This document shows, one piece after another, positions 17,064 to 26,468 of a stretch of DNA of 64,000 bases. Below the pieces are notes generated by a model, which ran no database searches, had not been told where the DNA came from, and saw nothing but the letters and a program-made list of their open reading frames with translations. The translations under genes were made by a program, and so were the position numbers. Source of the stretch: Candidatus Uabimicrobium amorphum (GTDB taxonomy: Bacteria > Planctomycetota > Uabimicrobiia > Uabimicrobiales > Uabimicrobiaceae); the NCBI RefSeq assembly GCF_009002475.1, contig NZ_AP019860.1, positions 1,054,001-1,118,000 of the forward strand, read 5' to 3'. Position 1 is the first letter of the stretch, and every line of letters begins with the position of its first letter.

Positions 17064-17927
17064 ATGGATAAAAAAATAGTCAAAGGCAAATCGTTACAGG
17101 AAGTAGAATCGCACACCAAATATATGGGATGTAGTTTTTATTTGGATTATGTAGATGGCGAAGATCTGGAAGAAACGGAGTTCGACAACTGCTCTTTTCG
17201 CGGATCGTTTCACGATTGGGGGAGGGATGAATATGGATTGTGGATGGCAATCACTTACAAAAATGTGCGTCAGGTGGTGCGCTGGATAAAACCGGGAACG
17301 TTTGTCATGGGGTCTCCACAGACAGAAGAGGGGAGGTCTTCTGAGGAGGTGCAGCATCAGGTGACGCTCAGCAAAGGATTTTGGCTAGCAGAAACGGCGT
17401 GCACGCAAGAGTTGTGGAAAGCGGTGATGGGAAAAAACCCCGGTAAGTTTAAAGGTGACCAGCGTCCTGTCGAAAGTGTAAGTTGGCATAATTGTCAGGC
17501 ATTCATGGATAAATGGAACAAAGAGATAACAGGAGGAAAATTGAGTTTTCCAACGGAGGCACAGTGGGAATATGCGTGTCGTGCGGGAACAACAACAGCA
17601 TGTAGTTTTGGGGAAACGATTACACCGGAACAAGTAAATTATTATACAAATAAAACAGTAGAAGTAAGATCACTGCCGTGCAACAGTTGGGGATTGTACG
17701 AGATGCATGGGAATGTGATCGAATGGTGTAGTGATTGGCATGGTGAGTATGGTGACTCAAAAACGACAGATCCTGTTGGAGCTGTTAGTGGTATGGGCCG
17801 CGTCATACGCGGCGGTAGCTGGCGGAGCTCGTCCAGCCTCGTGCGCTCTGCATTTCGTGGTTGGGACGAACCGGGCAATCGCTACGACTTCGTTGGTTTT
17901 CGGTTTTGCCTGATGTCGCAAAAGTAA
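17064..17927 (+). CDS. FGE-sulfatase (SUMF1) fold protein without the catalytic cysteines
   Basis: A 287-residue cytoplasmic protein; ATG follows GAGGGAG. After a short N-terminal region (EFDNCSFRGSF) typical of planctomycete relatives, the FGE-sulfatase domain runs from about 70 to 285. It shows IKPGTFVMGSP, GFWLAETACTQELWKAVMG, RPVESVSWHNC, LSFPTEAQWEYACRAGT, MHGNVIEWCSDWHG and RVIRGGSWRSSSS. In true formylglycine-generating enzymes two cysteines lie shortly after the GGS motif; here that segment is serine-rich and ends VGFRF. It is therefore probably a non-catalytic or differently acting family member. Such proteins often act as kinase-linked effectors in planctomycetes. No such fusion is present here. 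Confidence 0.88.
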   Translation: MDKKIVKGKSLQEVESHTKYMGCSFYLDYVDGEDLEETEFDNCSFRGSFHDWGRDEYGLWMAITYKNVRQVVRWIKPGTFVMGSPQTEEGRSSEEVQHQVTLSKGFWLAETACTQELWKAVMGKNPGKFKGDQRPVESVSWHNCQAFMDKWNKEITGGKLSFPTEAQWEYACRAGTTTACSFGETITPEQVNYYTNKTVEVRSLPCNSWGLYEMHGNVIEWCSDWHGEYGDSKTTDPVGAVSGMGRVIRGGSWRSSSSLVRSAFRGWDEPGNRYDFVGFRFCLMSQK

Positions 17928-18036
17928 AGAGTGGAACTGTGGATAAGTTTAGCTTGGGAGATTTGAGACGTTGCCCTAGTATTACAACCAGGGCAACGTC
18001 GATAAACGCTAATTTACTCAGCGATTGTGCGAAAAA

Positions 18037-19710
18037 TTATTCGTTTACGGAAAATTCAACGACGAAATCTTCTTCTAGTGAGGTACCAAAAGGATCTTGA
18101 AGTTTTTCTGCGATTCCAGTAAAGCGATAATTTCCCGCAGGAAGTTTGTCAAAAGAGAAAACCACTTCATTCGAACCAATCAAATAATCAGCGTCTAGGT
18201 TAAGTTGTACTTGCTGACCATTGTCGCGATTTTCTAATTTCCAATTGTTTACGTCTTCAGCTGCTTCGCGGTCTAATAGATCCACGATCGCAACAGTTAG
18301 CTTGGTGACGTTTTTCAAAATCGGGATGGTTTTGTTGCTAAGTTCACGCAAACCGCGAATACGTGGAGCTAGGGTTTGCTTTTGTACGGCTTTGAGTGTA
18401 TTCACACGACCAGCACCTAGTAAACCTTTGTATTTGTTGTTTACTTCATCGACATTGTCACAAGTTCTGAATAGGTGTGCCACAACTTGTTCGCGTGTCC
18501 ACTGTGGATTTACCGACCAGATCATTGCCGCAACGGCTGCTGCATTTGGCGAAGCCATACTTGTTCCACTCTTGCGGCCATAGCTATTGCCAGGTAGTGT
18601 CGAAAGAATACCGGCTTTTCCACCACCACCAGGAGCAGAAACGTCCATGCCGATTCCCCAATTGCTATATGCACTTTTTTGATCGTCTTTTTCTTGGTCA
18701 GCAATGGTGCTTGCGACAAGTAAAATTTCGTGGAATGCTTGGCGTTTCGGGTTAGAAGCATAACCGTTTCCACCAGAGTTGAACAGCAATACACCGTTTT
18801 GATAAACGTACTTTAGAGATGCTTCGTATACAGGGTCCCCCACAAAGCCATTGATATTGAAACTTGTGGTGATGATTTGCGCACCGTTGTCTACAGCGTA
18901 AGCGTAGCTTTTCGCCACAACAGAAGATGTCCATGCGCCACTACCGTAAAAACGAATCGGCATAACATTCGCTCCGGGGGCGGTTCCGCTAATACCGGTT
19001 TTGTTGTTGCGTTCGGCAACGATAATTCCGGCAACGTGTGTTCCGTGAGAGCCACCACTTGGACGAGGATCATTGTCATCAGAAGAAAAATCCCAACCAT
19101 CGTAGTCATCTACGTAACCGTTGTTGTCATCATCAATATTGTTTCCAGGTATCTCTTTGGTGTTTTTCCACATGCGATTTTTTAAGTCAACGTGGTCTAT
19201 GTCAACACCGTCATCTGTTACCGCAACAACTACCGAAGATTTTCCTTGGCTAATTTGCCATGCTTCAGGATTCTTCATTACTGGGTGATGGTATTGTTCG
19301 CCGGTTTGCGGATCGTTTTCGGTGCTAATGTCTTCGCGAGGATCGCCTTCGTAAGAATAGTTAGGAGATGCCCACTTTACCGCAGAAGATCTACCTAGAG
19401 CACTAATTGCCGCTTCGACACTACTGCGACTTGCAATGCGATGCTCTACAACGCTTACCATACTGCCGTCTTTTTCGCGATAGGTAAAAAGAACTTTGGT
19501 GCTTTCCGCATCGTAAGGACGCAAACTCTTTGGCAATACAGCGTTTAGCCCCGCAACGTCATTTGCACGTATTCCTGCAGTGCTTTTTACTGCAAAAACA
19601 ACTTCATTTTGTGAAGTAACGCGTTTGATATCGTTGGATTTTCTGTTACCGTCTTCTGCGAAAAGCATAGAGCAGAAGATAGCCACAACAAGTAAAATAA
19701 ATTTTTGCAT
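18037..19710 (-). CDS. Secreted subtilisin-family serine protease (S8)
   Basis: A 557-residue exported protein with signal peptide (about 1-18) and an I9-like propeptide region (about 35-120). The S8 catalytic domain carries Asp in AVTDDGVD (D166), His in SHGTHVAG (H222) and Ser in GTSMASPNAAA. An acidic loop between Asp and His (NIDDDNNGYVDDYDGWDF, about 191-208) is the Ca-binding insertion of this subgroup. About 130 residues follow as a beta-sandwich-like C-terminal domain. Likely an extracellular or periplasmic protease for protein feeding or maturation. ATG follows GGAAG; the gene is monocistronic and convergent with the FGE-fold gene. Confidence 0.94.
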   Translation of the reverse strand: MQKFILLVVAIFCSMLFAEDGNRKSNDIKRVTSQNEVVFAVKSTAGIRANDVAGLNAVLPKSLRPYDAESTKVLFTYREKDGSMVSVVEHRIASRSSVEAAISALGRSSAVKWASPNYSYEGDPREDISTENDPQTGEQYHHPVMKNPEAWQISQGKSSVVVAVTDDGVDIDHVDLKNRMWKNTKEIPGNNIDDDNNGYVDDYDGWDFSSDDNDPRPSGGSHGTHVAGIIVAERNNKTGISGTAPGANVMPIRFYGSGAWTSSVVAKSYAYAVDNGAQIITTSFNINGFVGDPVYEASLKYVYQNGVLLFNSGGNGYASNPKRQAFHEILLVASTIADQEKDDQKSAYSNWGIGMDVSAPGGGGKAGILSTLPGNSYGRKSGTSMASPNAAAVAAMIWSVNPQWTREQVVAHLFRTCDNVDEVNNKYKGLLGAGRVNTLKAVQKQTLAPRIRGLRELSNKTIPILKNVTKLTVAIVDLLDREAAEDVNNWKLENRDNGQQVQLNLDADYLIGSNEVVFSFDKLPAGNYRFTGIAEKLQDPFGTSLEEDFVVEFSVNE

Positions 19711-19914
19711 TCTCTGACTTCCATAAAAGCATTATCAGAATAGTTAAACAACTACATTAGTTGATTTCACTTTTATTATAGCGAGAAAAAGCTAGAGCGT
19801 CTAGAAAATTTAGGATGGCGATCGACTTCTAATGTTTCACCCGTTCGCCAAAAAAAAGAAGCCCGTCTTCATACCAAACTTTCCTTCTGTAGTGCATTGT
19901 TATTCCTCGACATA

Positions 19915-21087
19915 TCAAACATCTGTGTAGTTATTGCGTAACAAAGCGTATAGTACGCCTAGAAGTACCAGGAAAAGAACAAAGAAACAATACGATGTCC
20001 CCACATAGTCTACGCACAAAGTCATGATGAACACAACGGTCATTTTCATGACGTTCACCAAGGCAAAAATGGTGGCATTGACACGGCCAATGGTATGATT
20101 GTCGACAATACGCATCATCGCGGTGTTGCGCATAACGCGAATACTGGCGTTTGCCCAGCCAAGGAAAAACATGATACCCACAAAAAGGTATATATTGTGG
20201 TTAAAAGCGTGAGTCCCCATGACCACGGTGAACACGAAAAAGCACAAGTATATCGTGTGTGATATGCTCATTTTGAGTAAAAAACGCGAGATCGTTAAGC
20301 CTGCGGTAATCGAACCACTTGCCCACACGATTTCCGACCAACCAAAGACTTGTGCGCTACCGTCTAAAACGCGAATAATGTGTGTGGGTAAAAGGTAATT
20401 GAAGGCAATGATCGATATAAAAGTAAAGGTGGTGAGGAACAAGAATAGAAACGTTTGCGGGAATTTGCGGATAAAAGTAACGCCTTCCCACAACGAGGGA
20501 CTTTGTTTATTTTTCTTTTGCGTTTGGGGTTGTTTTTTTTGATACCGTAGAAAAGCAAACAACGCAAAGGCACATAAATACGTTAAGGCATCGATAATCA
20601 AAATAACGCGTAGTGACACTATGTCGAGTAAGATTCCCGCAGCACCCCCTGCGGACATCATGGCGAATTGCGATTGTACTTCCATCCACCCGTTGACGCG
20701 CTCGTACATTTCTACGGGAAAAATTTCCTGGATCAAAGCCATAAGTGTCGGGAATTGGAAGTTATACACGATATTACCCAGTAAGTAGACGCAAGCAAGA
20801 GTATACAAACTCTCGGGTGGTAGCATTGCACATAAAAAAGTGGTGAAGAAACCTCCCAATGCCACGCCAAGTAAGATGGTTTTGCGCGAGAAACGGTCTA
20901 CAATAACCCCGATATAAGGTAGGAGAAGGATACTGAGAGCCATGGCCGCAATACTCAAATAACCATATGTGGTGGTGGCTTGCAATTTTTTGATGAGCAG
21001 CCACGGAATGGCCAACATCGTAATTCCGGTGCCAATGTGACTTAAAATATTTCCCAGAAGTAAAAGTACCAAGTTTCTAGTATGCAT
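19915..21087 (-). CDS. Major facilitator superfamily transporter
   Basis: A 390-residue protein of about 12 hydrophobic helices, beginning NLVLLLLGNILSHIGTGITM, with the MFS loop motif GVIVDRFSRKTILLG between helices 2 and 3. The layout resembles MFS_3/enterobactin-exporter-like or macrolide-efflux-like permeases. The substrate is not predictable. Its start overlaps the end of the HIT gene by 11 bases, so the two are co-transcribed; an AGAGA element precedes the ATG. Confidence 0.88.
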   Translation of the reverse strand: MHTRNLVLLLLGNILSHIGTGITMLAIPWLLIKKLQATTTYGYLSIAAMALSILLLPYIGVIVDRFSRKTILLGVALGGFFTTFLCAMLPPESLYTLACVYLLGNIVYNFQFPTLMALIQEIFPVEMYERVNGWMEVQSQFAMMSAGGAAGILLDIVSLRVILIIDALTYLCAFALFAFLRYQKKQPQTQKKNKQSPSLWEGVTFIRKFPQTFLFLFLTTFTFISIIAFNYLLPTHIIRVLDGSAQVFGWSEIVWASGSITAGLTISRFLLKMSISHTIYLCFFVFTVVMGTHAFNHNIYLFVGIMFFLGWANASIRVMRNTAMMRIVDNHTIGRVNATIFALVNVMKMTVVFIMTLCVDYVGTSYCFFVLFLVLLGVLYALLRNNYTDV

Positions 21088-21505
21088 GGCTATCTCTATT
21101 TAATTGTAAACGAATATCCTCACCCAAAGTGGCCATGCGATCTTTTTTGTATTTCTTAGGTTTAAATCCAAACTTTACTCCATCGTTTTCGTGTCGCGGT
21201 ATGATGTGAAAGTGAACATGAAATACATCCTGGCCAGCACATGCGCCATTATTTTGCAGAATATTGAAATCTGTGCACTGTGTCACTTTACAAATCGCTT
21301 GTGAAGCTCGATGAATGGCTTGAAGAATTTCACTGTAAAACTCAGCGCCCACCGCCCAAAAGTTTTCACAATGTGTTTTGGGAATTACCAGTGCGTGGCC
21401 ATCGTTGATTGGATTTATATCTAAGATAACGATGACCTTGTCGGTTTCCAAAAGTGTTTCCGATGGCAGTTCGCGATGAATAATTTTGCAAAAAACGCAG
21501 TCCAT
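21077..21505 (-). CDS. HIT family nucleotide hydrolase/transferase
   Basis: A 142-residue histidine-triad protein of the Hint/HinT-like group. It has CVFCKIIHRELPSE at the N-terminus, GHALVIPKTH in the middle and the triad HVHFHIIPRH (96-105; H98 is the expected nucleophile). HIT proteins remove AMP from adenylated or phosphoramidate substrates in the cytosol. RBS GTGGAG precedes ATG. First gene of a pair with the MFS transporter; a perfect palindrome lies 46 bases upstream. Confidence 0.93.
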   Translation of the reverse strand: MDCVFCKIIHRELPSETLLETDKVIVILDINPINDGHALVIPKTHCENFWAVGAEFYSEILQAIHRASQAICKVTQCTDFNILQNNGACAGQDVFHVHFHIIPRHENDGVKFGFKPKKYKKDRMATLGEDIRLQLNRDSHAY

Positions 21506-21550
21506 ATATTTTTCTCCACTTTAAAATAGCGTTTGAGTCTAGAAATCTCC

Positions 21551-21566
21551 TTGCAACGCGTTGCAA
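21551..21566. promoter_or_regulatory. Perfect 16-bp palindrome upstream of the HIT gene
   Basis: TTGCAACGCGTTGCAA reads the same on both strands. It lies between the HIT gene (starts 21505, minus) and the pilin-like gene (starts 21709, plus), near a TATACT sequence on the minus strand. It could be an operator for a dimeric repressor controlling the HIT/MFS pair. No repressor gene is adjacent. Confidence 0.35.
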
Positions 21567-21708
21567 AAACAAGTATCCTAGTATATTGGGAAAATTCTTT
21601 ATATTTTTTAAATGTGAGCAAACTGGCCTATAAATTTACCTTAAAACTTTAAAAAAGATAGAAAAAAATCTATTTTGCCTACATTTAAAACATGGTGAGG
21701 GGATATAT

Positions 21709-24700
21709 ATGATAAAAGAAAGAAACAAAGGTCTTGCCCTAGTGATTACCATGGGAGTTTTGCTTGTATTGTCGACAACAGGTGTGACGTTTGTGCGCAT
21801 GACGTCGTACGAAAGAACCGCGGCGAGTAACTATAAAGACCGCGTTGAAGCAAAACTTGCCGCTTTCGCTGGCATAGATCATGCCGTTGCCGTACTTTTT
21901 GAACAAGCGAAAACCGGTAGTGTTGGGCAACCAATAAACGGCGTCGCTGTTTTGTATCCTCATGCTCCAGGTGATACGGCGACTATCGATGGGCAGCAAA
22001 CAGATATTTTTGATTTAGACAATGCTATGCGCGGTGGAGGAGAGGCAACACCTCCTCTTTTATCACTGCATGACGACGTACAGGGCGAATTTTCATACTC
22101 TGGTTTGGTAGGACGACGTATTGGTACGACGACTATTCGCGGTACTTACGAAGATAGTGGTAATCTTTATGGTATCAAAATTACTGATATAGGTGGTCGT
22201 TTAAACGTCAACAGTCACATAAGCGTAGACCAAGCGGGCAATCCTCTAGCCAATGAACAGATAGATTCCAACCGCATCATGCGCAATTTGATTCAAACTC
22301 TCGCTGGGCGATGTGGGATCGCATCTGGTGAGGCCACTACCCTTGCGGCGGCTATTCGTCCGAACGACGCCTCTGTACCTAATTTTAATACGACAAGTAT
22401 TGAGGCCCTTGTTACAGACTTGTGTACAAGCAGTACACAGCAAGCACGTGATCGCTTTTTGGCAAATGTTTGTGTGAACTCGCGCATTGACCAAAATACC
22501 GCAAAAGCCTCTCTTGTAGACAACAGCACCGGAAACCCTATCTCTCCGCAGAGCTTGCGGGCACGTGACTATCGCACTGATGTGGCACCACAGTTTGTTC
22601 GTGAAATGCGTGCGCCGATTAATATCAATCGCGCATCTGAGGAACTTGTGGCGACACTGATTGAAAACTTGAAGGCGATACCCGTACTTTTATTAAGCCG
22701 TGTTCAGCGTAGTATCGACGGTACGTTTGCTGAAAACACTGCTCCAGGATCTGTTGAGATTCGTAAAGAAACTTCTATTGATCATCGTATTCCACGTCTC
22801 GAAGTTAGCTTTACCGCTGCCCAAGCTTTGAACATCGCGCAATTTCTTGTGGGAAAAACGTATAGCACTAGCGCGCAAATCAATGAAGAAATTGATCGCA
22901 TTCAAGAAATTGATCCTAGTGACGGCGTTGACGCCGGAGAGGCGGCTCTTTTGGATAGCAGCACTTTTTTCCCCGCTTTTCCAACAGTGGAGGTAAAAAC
23001 TCTATTTGGTGGGGCAGGTGTTTTGTTTGGTGATGCGGATGCGGACTTAGTGAGATTAAAAATTTTATGGAAACGCGCATGCCGCGATATTTTAAAAAGC
23101 AATTTTAACCCTAATGTGATCGATAATTTTTGGAATCCAAATCTCGCGGTGCGTATGCTTGGTGTGAAATCAAATCTTTTTGGAAGAGACTCTACCAGTG
23201 TTACAGGTTTAATTGTTGCTCCACTGACAACACCCATTGTAAACCATCATACCACAGAATTAACCGCATTTGATGATGGTGTGTATGAAATTACCTCTTC
23301 TTCTAGAATTACGGCTAACAATGGACAATTTGTCGCGGGAGCGTGTACTTTTCGTTCGGAATTGCGTTTATTCGATGTTGTGGAGCACACCACACAACAA
23401 GATTTTGTCAACGGTGGTAATTTTGGCAGCGATGCCATCTCTTTTCCCGGAAGGCATAATACCACATTTATTTCGCCATTTGCCGGGCGTGTTGAGCCGC
23501 GTCCACAGCTGATAAATCCGATCAACACTTCAAATGTACTATTCAACACCGGAAGTGCCAGTGAATCTTCGGCCCCTAACAATAGTGACCATTTTTTAGG
23601 ATCAACGAACCGCACTCTGACGGGAACTAAGGCACAGCAAATTGTAAAAATAAGTGAGACAAACAGTATAGACACAATGATCAGGCAAGAGAACATCATT
23701 GGTCCGAACGCTTCGAGTAACATTGTAAACGACGGTTTGGTATCAACGGCGCGTTACTACAATAGTCAAGATGGTGTTATTGATGGACTCATTAACGGGA
23801 TTACAGGAGCCCCTCCCGTACGTTATTACTCAAAGTACGCTTTAGACAATGCTAGTATTGGTAGCGTAAATAGTAGTGATAGTAACGGAAACAATAGTGC
23901 ACGATTGCGCGATGCTGACGCTTCGGGAGACGCGGATGCGGGTTTGAGTAATCATCGTGTTGGAAACTACAGAGGAACCATGGAATTTTGGATCAAACTC
24001 GCGATCGATGGTGATTCGCCAACAGAGTGTGGTATTTTGTCTTTTTCTACCGTTGGTGAAGAAAAAACCGGGCCAACAGATTTAGATGACGATGTTGAAA
24101 ATGATCCTGGGGACGATGACACGTTTCGTGAGGGAACCCAAACATTCTTGGTGAAAGATACAGAGGGGCGTTTGAAACTGACTCGCTATTATTACTGTGG
24201 TTACTTTGGTAAAAACAATGGCGAAAATGCCACGATCTTCAATCGCAACGGAGACATTGAACGCCGCTTTGCGAAACGCGATGTGAGTATTGACATATCC
24301 GATTGGTTGGCCAACACTTGGCACCATGTTATTATCAGTTGGGATGATAAAGAAGATGGTGTGGGGGACGAGTCAAATCAGGGACCTAAATTTGAGGCAG
24401 GAAACAATTTTGCAAATAGTTTGTCTCTCATTGTGGACAATCAAGCGGCTACAGACAGAGAACAAAGCTACTTTGGTATCGCCGACAGAGGAAACGGTGA
24501 CCCACGTTTTGTTGTATGTGCAGAGCGCGATGTCTTTACTGTTGGAAGTTCTAATTCTAATGTGGGAAATGGTCTAAATTATATTTTATTAAATGGCGTT
24601 TTCCGTAGACAAAATAGTGTGGGAAACACCAATAAATTTTTCCAACACAGTTCGGGTGTTTATCTGGGAAATGCAACCATCGACAACTTCATTTCTTATG

Positions 24701-25113
24701 AAGGGAATCACACTCGTAGTGCTACGTTAAATAGGTTTAGTCCCACATCTACGTACACAAATTCTATTGCGATCAATCGCCGTGGTATATTAGGTACGTT
24801 GCGTTGGACAGCATATAATAACAGTGGGAGATATGATATTACGCAAGCGGCAACCGTAGAAGGTTCTGCGACGTTAAATGGTAACGGCGTATTTGCTTAT
24901 CCAGCAAGTAAAACTGACCCAGGGGGTGATGGGAGCGGTCTTCCTGCCAATGGTTCACATGTTGCCAATGAAGGTGACGCCGTGGTGTACTCCATCACTT
25001 TTCGTACGCCTAGCAATGTGGCCGGTGCCGTGGGAAGCATTTGTGCCGCTCTTGATTCTGTTCAGGTAACTGTGATTAATTTTGAACATCTTTCTTTTGA
25101 AGAAATACAGTAA
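21709..25113 (+). CDS. Giant PilX/GspK-like protein with LamG domain
   Basis: The 1134-residue protein starts, after GAGGGG, with a type IV pilin-like N-terminus: basic residues, then a single helix (ALVITMGVLLVLSTTGVTFV, about 9-28) and YERTAASNYKDRVEAKLAAFAG, as in PilX/GspK minor pseudopilins. A GspK-like helix-hairpin-helix segment follows (APININRASEELVATLIENL region, about 302-322). The C-terminal half has a concanavalin A/LamG jelly roll (GTMEFWIKLAI about 757, ANTWHHVIISWDD about 867). The body is rich in N, S, T and D, fitting an exposed, Ca-rich surface protein. Likely a minor pilin tip or secretion-pseudopilus component that binds glycans; no other pilus genes are adjacent. Confidence 0.75.
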   Translation: MIKERNKGLALVITMGVLLVLSTTGVTFVRMTSYERTAASNYKDRVEAKLAAFAGIDHAVAVLFEQAKTGSVGQPINGVAVLYPHAPGDTATIDGQQTDIFDLDNAMRGGGEATPPLLSLHDDVQGEFSYSGLVGRRIGTTTIRGTYEDSGNLYGIKITDIGGRLNVNSHISVDQAGNPLANEQIDSNRIMRNLIQTLAGRCGIASGEATTLAAAIRPNDASVPNFNTTSIEALVTDLCTSSTQQARDRFLANVCVNSRIDQNTAKASLVDNSTGNPISPQSLRARDYRTDVAPQFVREMRAPININRASEELVATLIENLKAIPVLLLSRVQRSIDGTFAENTAPGSVEIRKETSIDHRIPRLEVSFTAAQALNIAQFLVGKTYSTSAQINEEIDRIQEIDPSDGVDAGEAALLDSSTFFPAFPTVEVKTLFGGAGVLFGDADADLVRLKILWKRACRDILKSNFNPNVIDNFWNPNLAVRMLGVKSNLFGRDSTSVTGLIVAPLTTPIVNHHTTELTAFDDGVYEITSSSRITANNGQFVAGACTFRSELRLFDVVEHTTQQDFVNGGNFGSDAISFPGRHNTTFISPFAGRVEPRPQLINPINTSNVLFNTGSASESSAPNNSDHFLGSTNRTLTGTKAQQIVKISETNSIDTMIRQENIIGPNASSNIVNDGLVSTARYYNSQDGVIDGLINGITGAPPVRYYSKYALDNASIGSVNSSDSNGNNSARLRDADASGDADAGLSNHRVGNYRGTMEFWIKLAIDGDSPTECGILSFSTVGEEKTGPTDLDDDVENDPGDDDTFREGTQTFLVKDTEGRLKLTRYYYCGYFGKNNGENATIFNRNGDIERRFAKRDVSIDISDWLANTWHHVIISWDDKEDGVGDESNQGPKFEAGNNFANSLSLIVDNQAATDREQSYFGIADRGNGDPRFVVCAERDVFTVGSSNSNVGNGLNYILLNGVFRRQNSVGNTNKFFQHSSGVYLGNATIDNFISYEGNHTRSATLNRFSPTSTYTNSIAINRRGILGTLRWTAYNNSGRYDITQAATVEGSATLNGNGVFAYPASKTDPGGDGSGLPANGSHVANEGDAVVYSITFRTPSNVAGAVGSICAALDSVQVTVINFEHLSFEEIQ

Positions 25114-25194
25114 TCCTGAAGTTTCATTCCTACGAAAGCGCATACTTGTCAAATTAAGAGTAAAAGCTTTTTTGGTAAAAGACTTACAAATCCA

Positions 25195-25276
25195 TGTCAT
25201 TCCCGCGTAAGCGGGAAACCAGCAATGTAAAGTTGAACTTGTAAACGCTGGATCCCTGCTTTTGCAGGGATGACAC
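25195..25276 (+). repeat. 82-bp intergenic inverted-repeat unit, copy 2
   Basis: Same length and core as 10690-10771, with terminal hairpins TTCCCGCGTAAGCGGGAA and ATCCCTGCTTTTGCAGGGAT. Changes in one arm are matched in the other (CCCGC/GCGGG here, CCTGC/GCAGG in copy 1), so stem pairing is conserved while sequence drifts. A decayed fragment (TTCATTCCTACGAAAGCG) precedes it at about 25122. The gap 25114-25348 has no gene. Confidence 0.85.
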
Positions 25277-25348
25277 ACGAAGGTGAGTTTTCTTAGTTTT
25301 AGAGAGGACCTAAAGTAAGTTTTCTTATTCCCGAAAACAAATTAGTCC

Positions 25349-25380
25349 AAAAAAAAAAGCAGCGGTTTTTACCGCTGCTT
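25349..25380 (-). terminator. Rho-independent terminator of the BI-1 gene
   Basis: A perfect 10-bp stem (25357-25366 with 25371-25380) around TTTT is followed on the minus strand by about ten Ts (25358 down to 25349). It lies 30 bases after the minus-strand BI-1 stop codon. Confidence 0.9.
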
Positions 25381-25410
25381 TCATTTCTACTCACCTAGGT
25401 CAATAAAGTA

Positions 25411-26121
25411 TTATTCACCAGATGACATGAACAGTTGAATGATGTACCACAACATCAAAGCGATAGATGCAAATAGCGCTAGAGATGCAGCAACATATTG
25501 ATCTGTTCTATAGTGACGAATCACATTCGAGGTATCATACAGTAGAAATCCACCTGCCATTAAAACCATCAATGCGGCAAAGATGTTTCCTACGTGAAAT
25601 CCAAATATCATTGAGCAAATAATAAATCCAAAAGCAACAAGACTTGCCACTCTCAAAAAACCACCGAGGAAACTGAAATCTTTATTTGAAGTAAATGCAA
25701 CAATAGTAATTCCAGCTACCAATCCAAGGGTTGTTATACCAGCTTTGGCAATAAGATTTGGGTCTTGAGCGAAATTATTCGCAATGTAAAGAAGTGGAAC
25801 AAAGATAATGGCTTGTGCCACGACATAAAGTGCTAAACCCATGTACTGAGTTTCACGAGAAGTCGAAGATCTCGCCCAATTTTCAGCGATCCATGATACT
25901 CCGATAAATGCGATCAGTACAATTGCCCAGCTAGCTCTACCGCTACCTAACATTGTGTTTGTCATGGTAAGCGCTAGACCTGTTTTTTGAATAATGAAAG
26001 AAATACCAACAAATGCTAAAACGGCACCTGCAAGGTGGTTGTATGTACGTTGGATAAATAGAGCACGTTCGCTCGCAGCAACATTTGCTGCAAGATTTGG
26101 ATGTGCGTATGATTGATTCAT
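25411..26121 (-). CDS. Bax inhibitor-1/YccA-family (UPF0005) membrane protein
   Basis: About 236 residues with seven hydrophobic helices. It begins with the soluble tail MNQSYAHPNLAANVAASERA and FIQRTYNHLAGAVLAFVG, the usual BI-1 entry into helix 1. The late segment GGFLLYDTSNVIRHYRTDQYVAASLALFASIALML is the signature region with conserved D and Y. Family members act as pH-sensitive Ca leak channels or interact with FtsH. ATG at 26121 is preferred over an in-frame ATG 12 bases upstream, because GGGGGA precedes it. Monocistronic with its own terminator. Confidence 0.93.
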   Translation of the reverse strand: MNQSYAHPNLAANVAASERALFIQRTYNHLAGAVLAFVGISFIIQKTGLALTMTNTMLGSGRASWAIVLIAFIGVSWIAENWARSSTSRETQYMGLALYVVAQAIIFVPLLYIANNFAQDPNLIAKAGITTLGLVAGITIVAFTSNKDFSFLGGFLRVASLVAFGFIICSMIFGFHVGNIFAALMVLMAGGFLLYDTSNVIRHYRTDQYVAASLALFASIALMLWYIIQLFMSSGE

Positions 26122-26377
26122 AAAATCCCCCATAATAAAAAGGATTGTAAAAGATTTGTATTACCTCTAATGAAGAATAATACTGAAAATTTTACGTAGT
26201 TGCAATAAATTTGTGGATATTGTCAAATTATTTTGTATATTTTATTTAGGTGTTACTATGTCTTCTCTTAAGACATCTACTAAGTGACTTCAATTGATTT
26301 TGTACTAAATACCTTCCAAACTTGCGTCAGTAAGGTTTCATACAACATAATTCACTTATGGAAACACCAATCGTAAT

Positions 26378-26405
26378 TTGAGTTCAGTGCAGTTTATGCT
26401 ACACT
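26378..26405 (+). promoter_or_regulatory. Putative sigma70 promoter for the 26.5-27.8 kb pair
   Basis: TTGAGT (26378-26383), a 16-base spacer and TACACT (26400-26405), the latter preceded by TGC as in extended -10 elements. The first gene starts 64 bases downstream. The rest of the 26122-26468 gap shows no gene. Confidence 0.45.
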
Positions 26406-26468
26406 CCTCCATAATTAATTACGATTTTTACTAAAATTTGTTGACCTTTTTTAAAATTATTCACTTCT

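Noticed and set aside
16913..17119. Minus-strand 68-codon frame upstream of the FGE-fold gene
   Set aside because: It overlaps the FGE-fold start, has no SD and shows no protein-like composition.
17064..17927. Formylglycine-generating enzyme annotation
   Set aside because: The catalytic cysteine pair is missing and no sulfatase gene was seen in the window.
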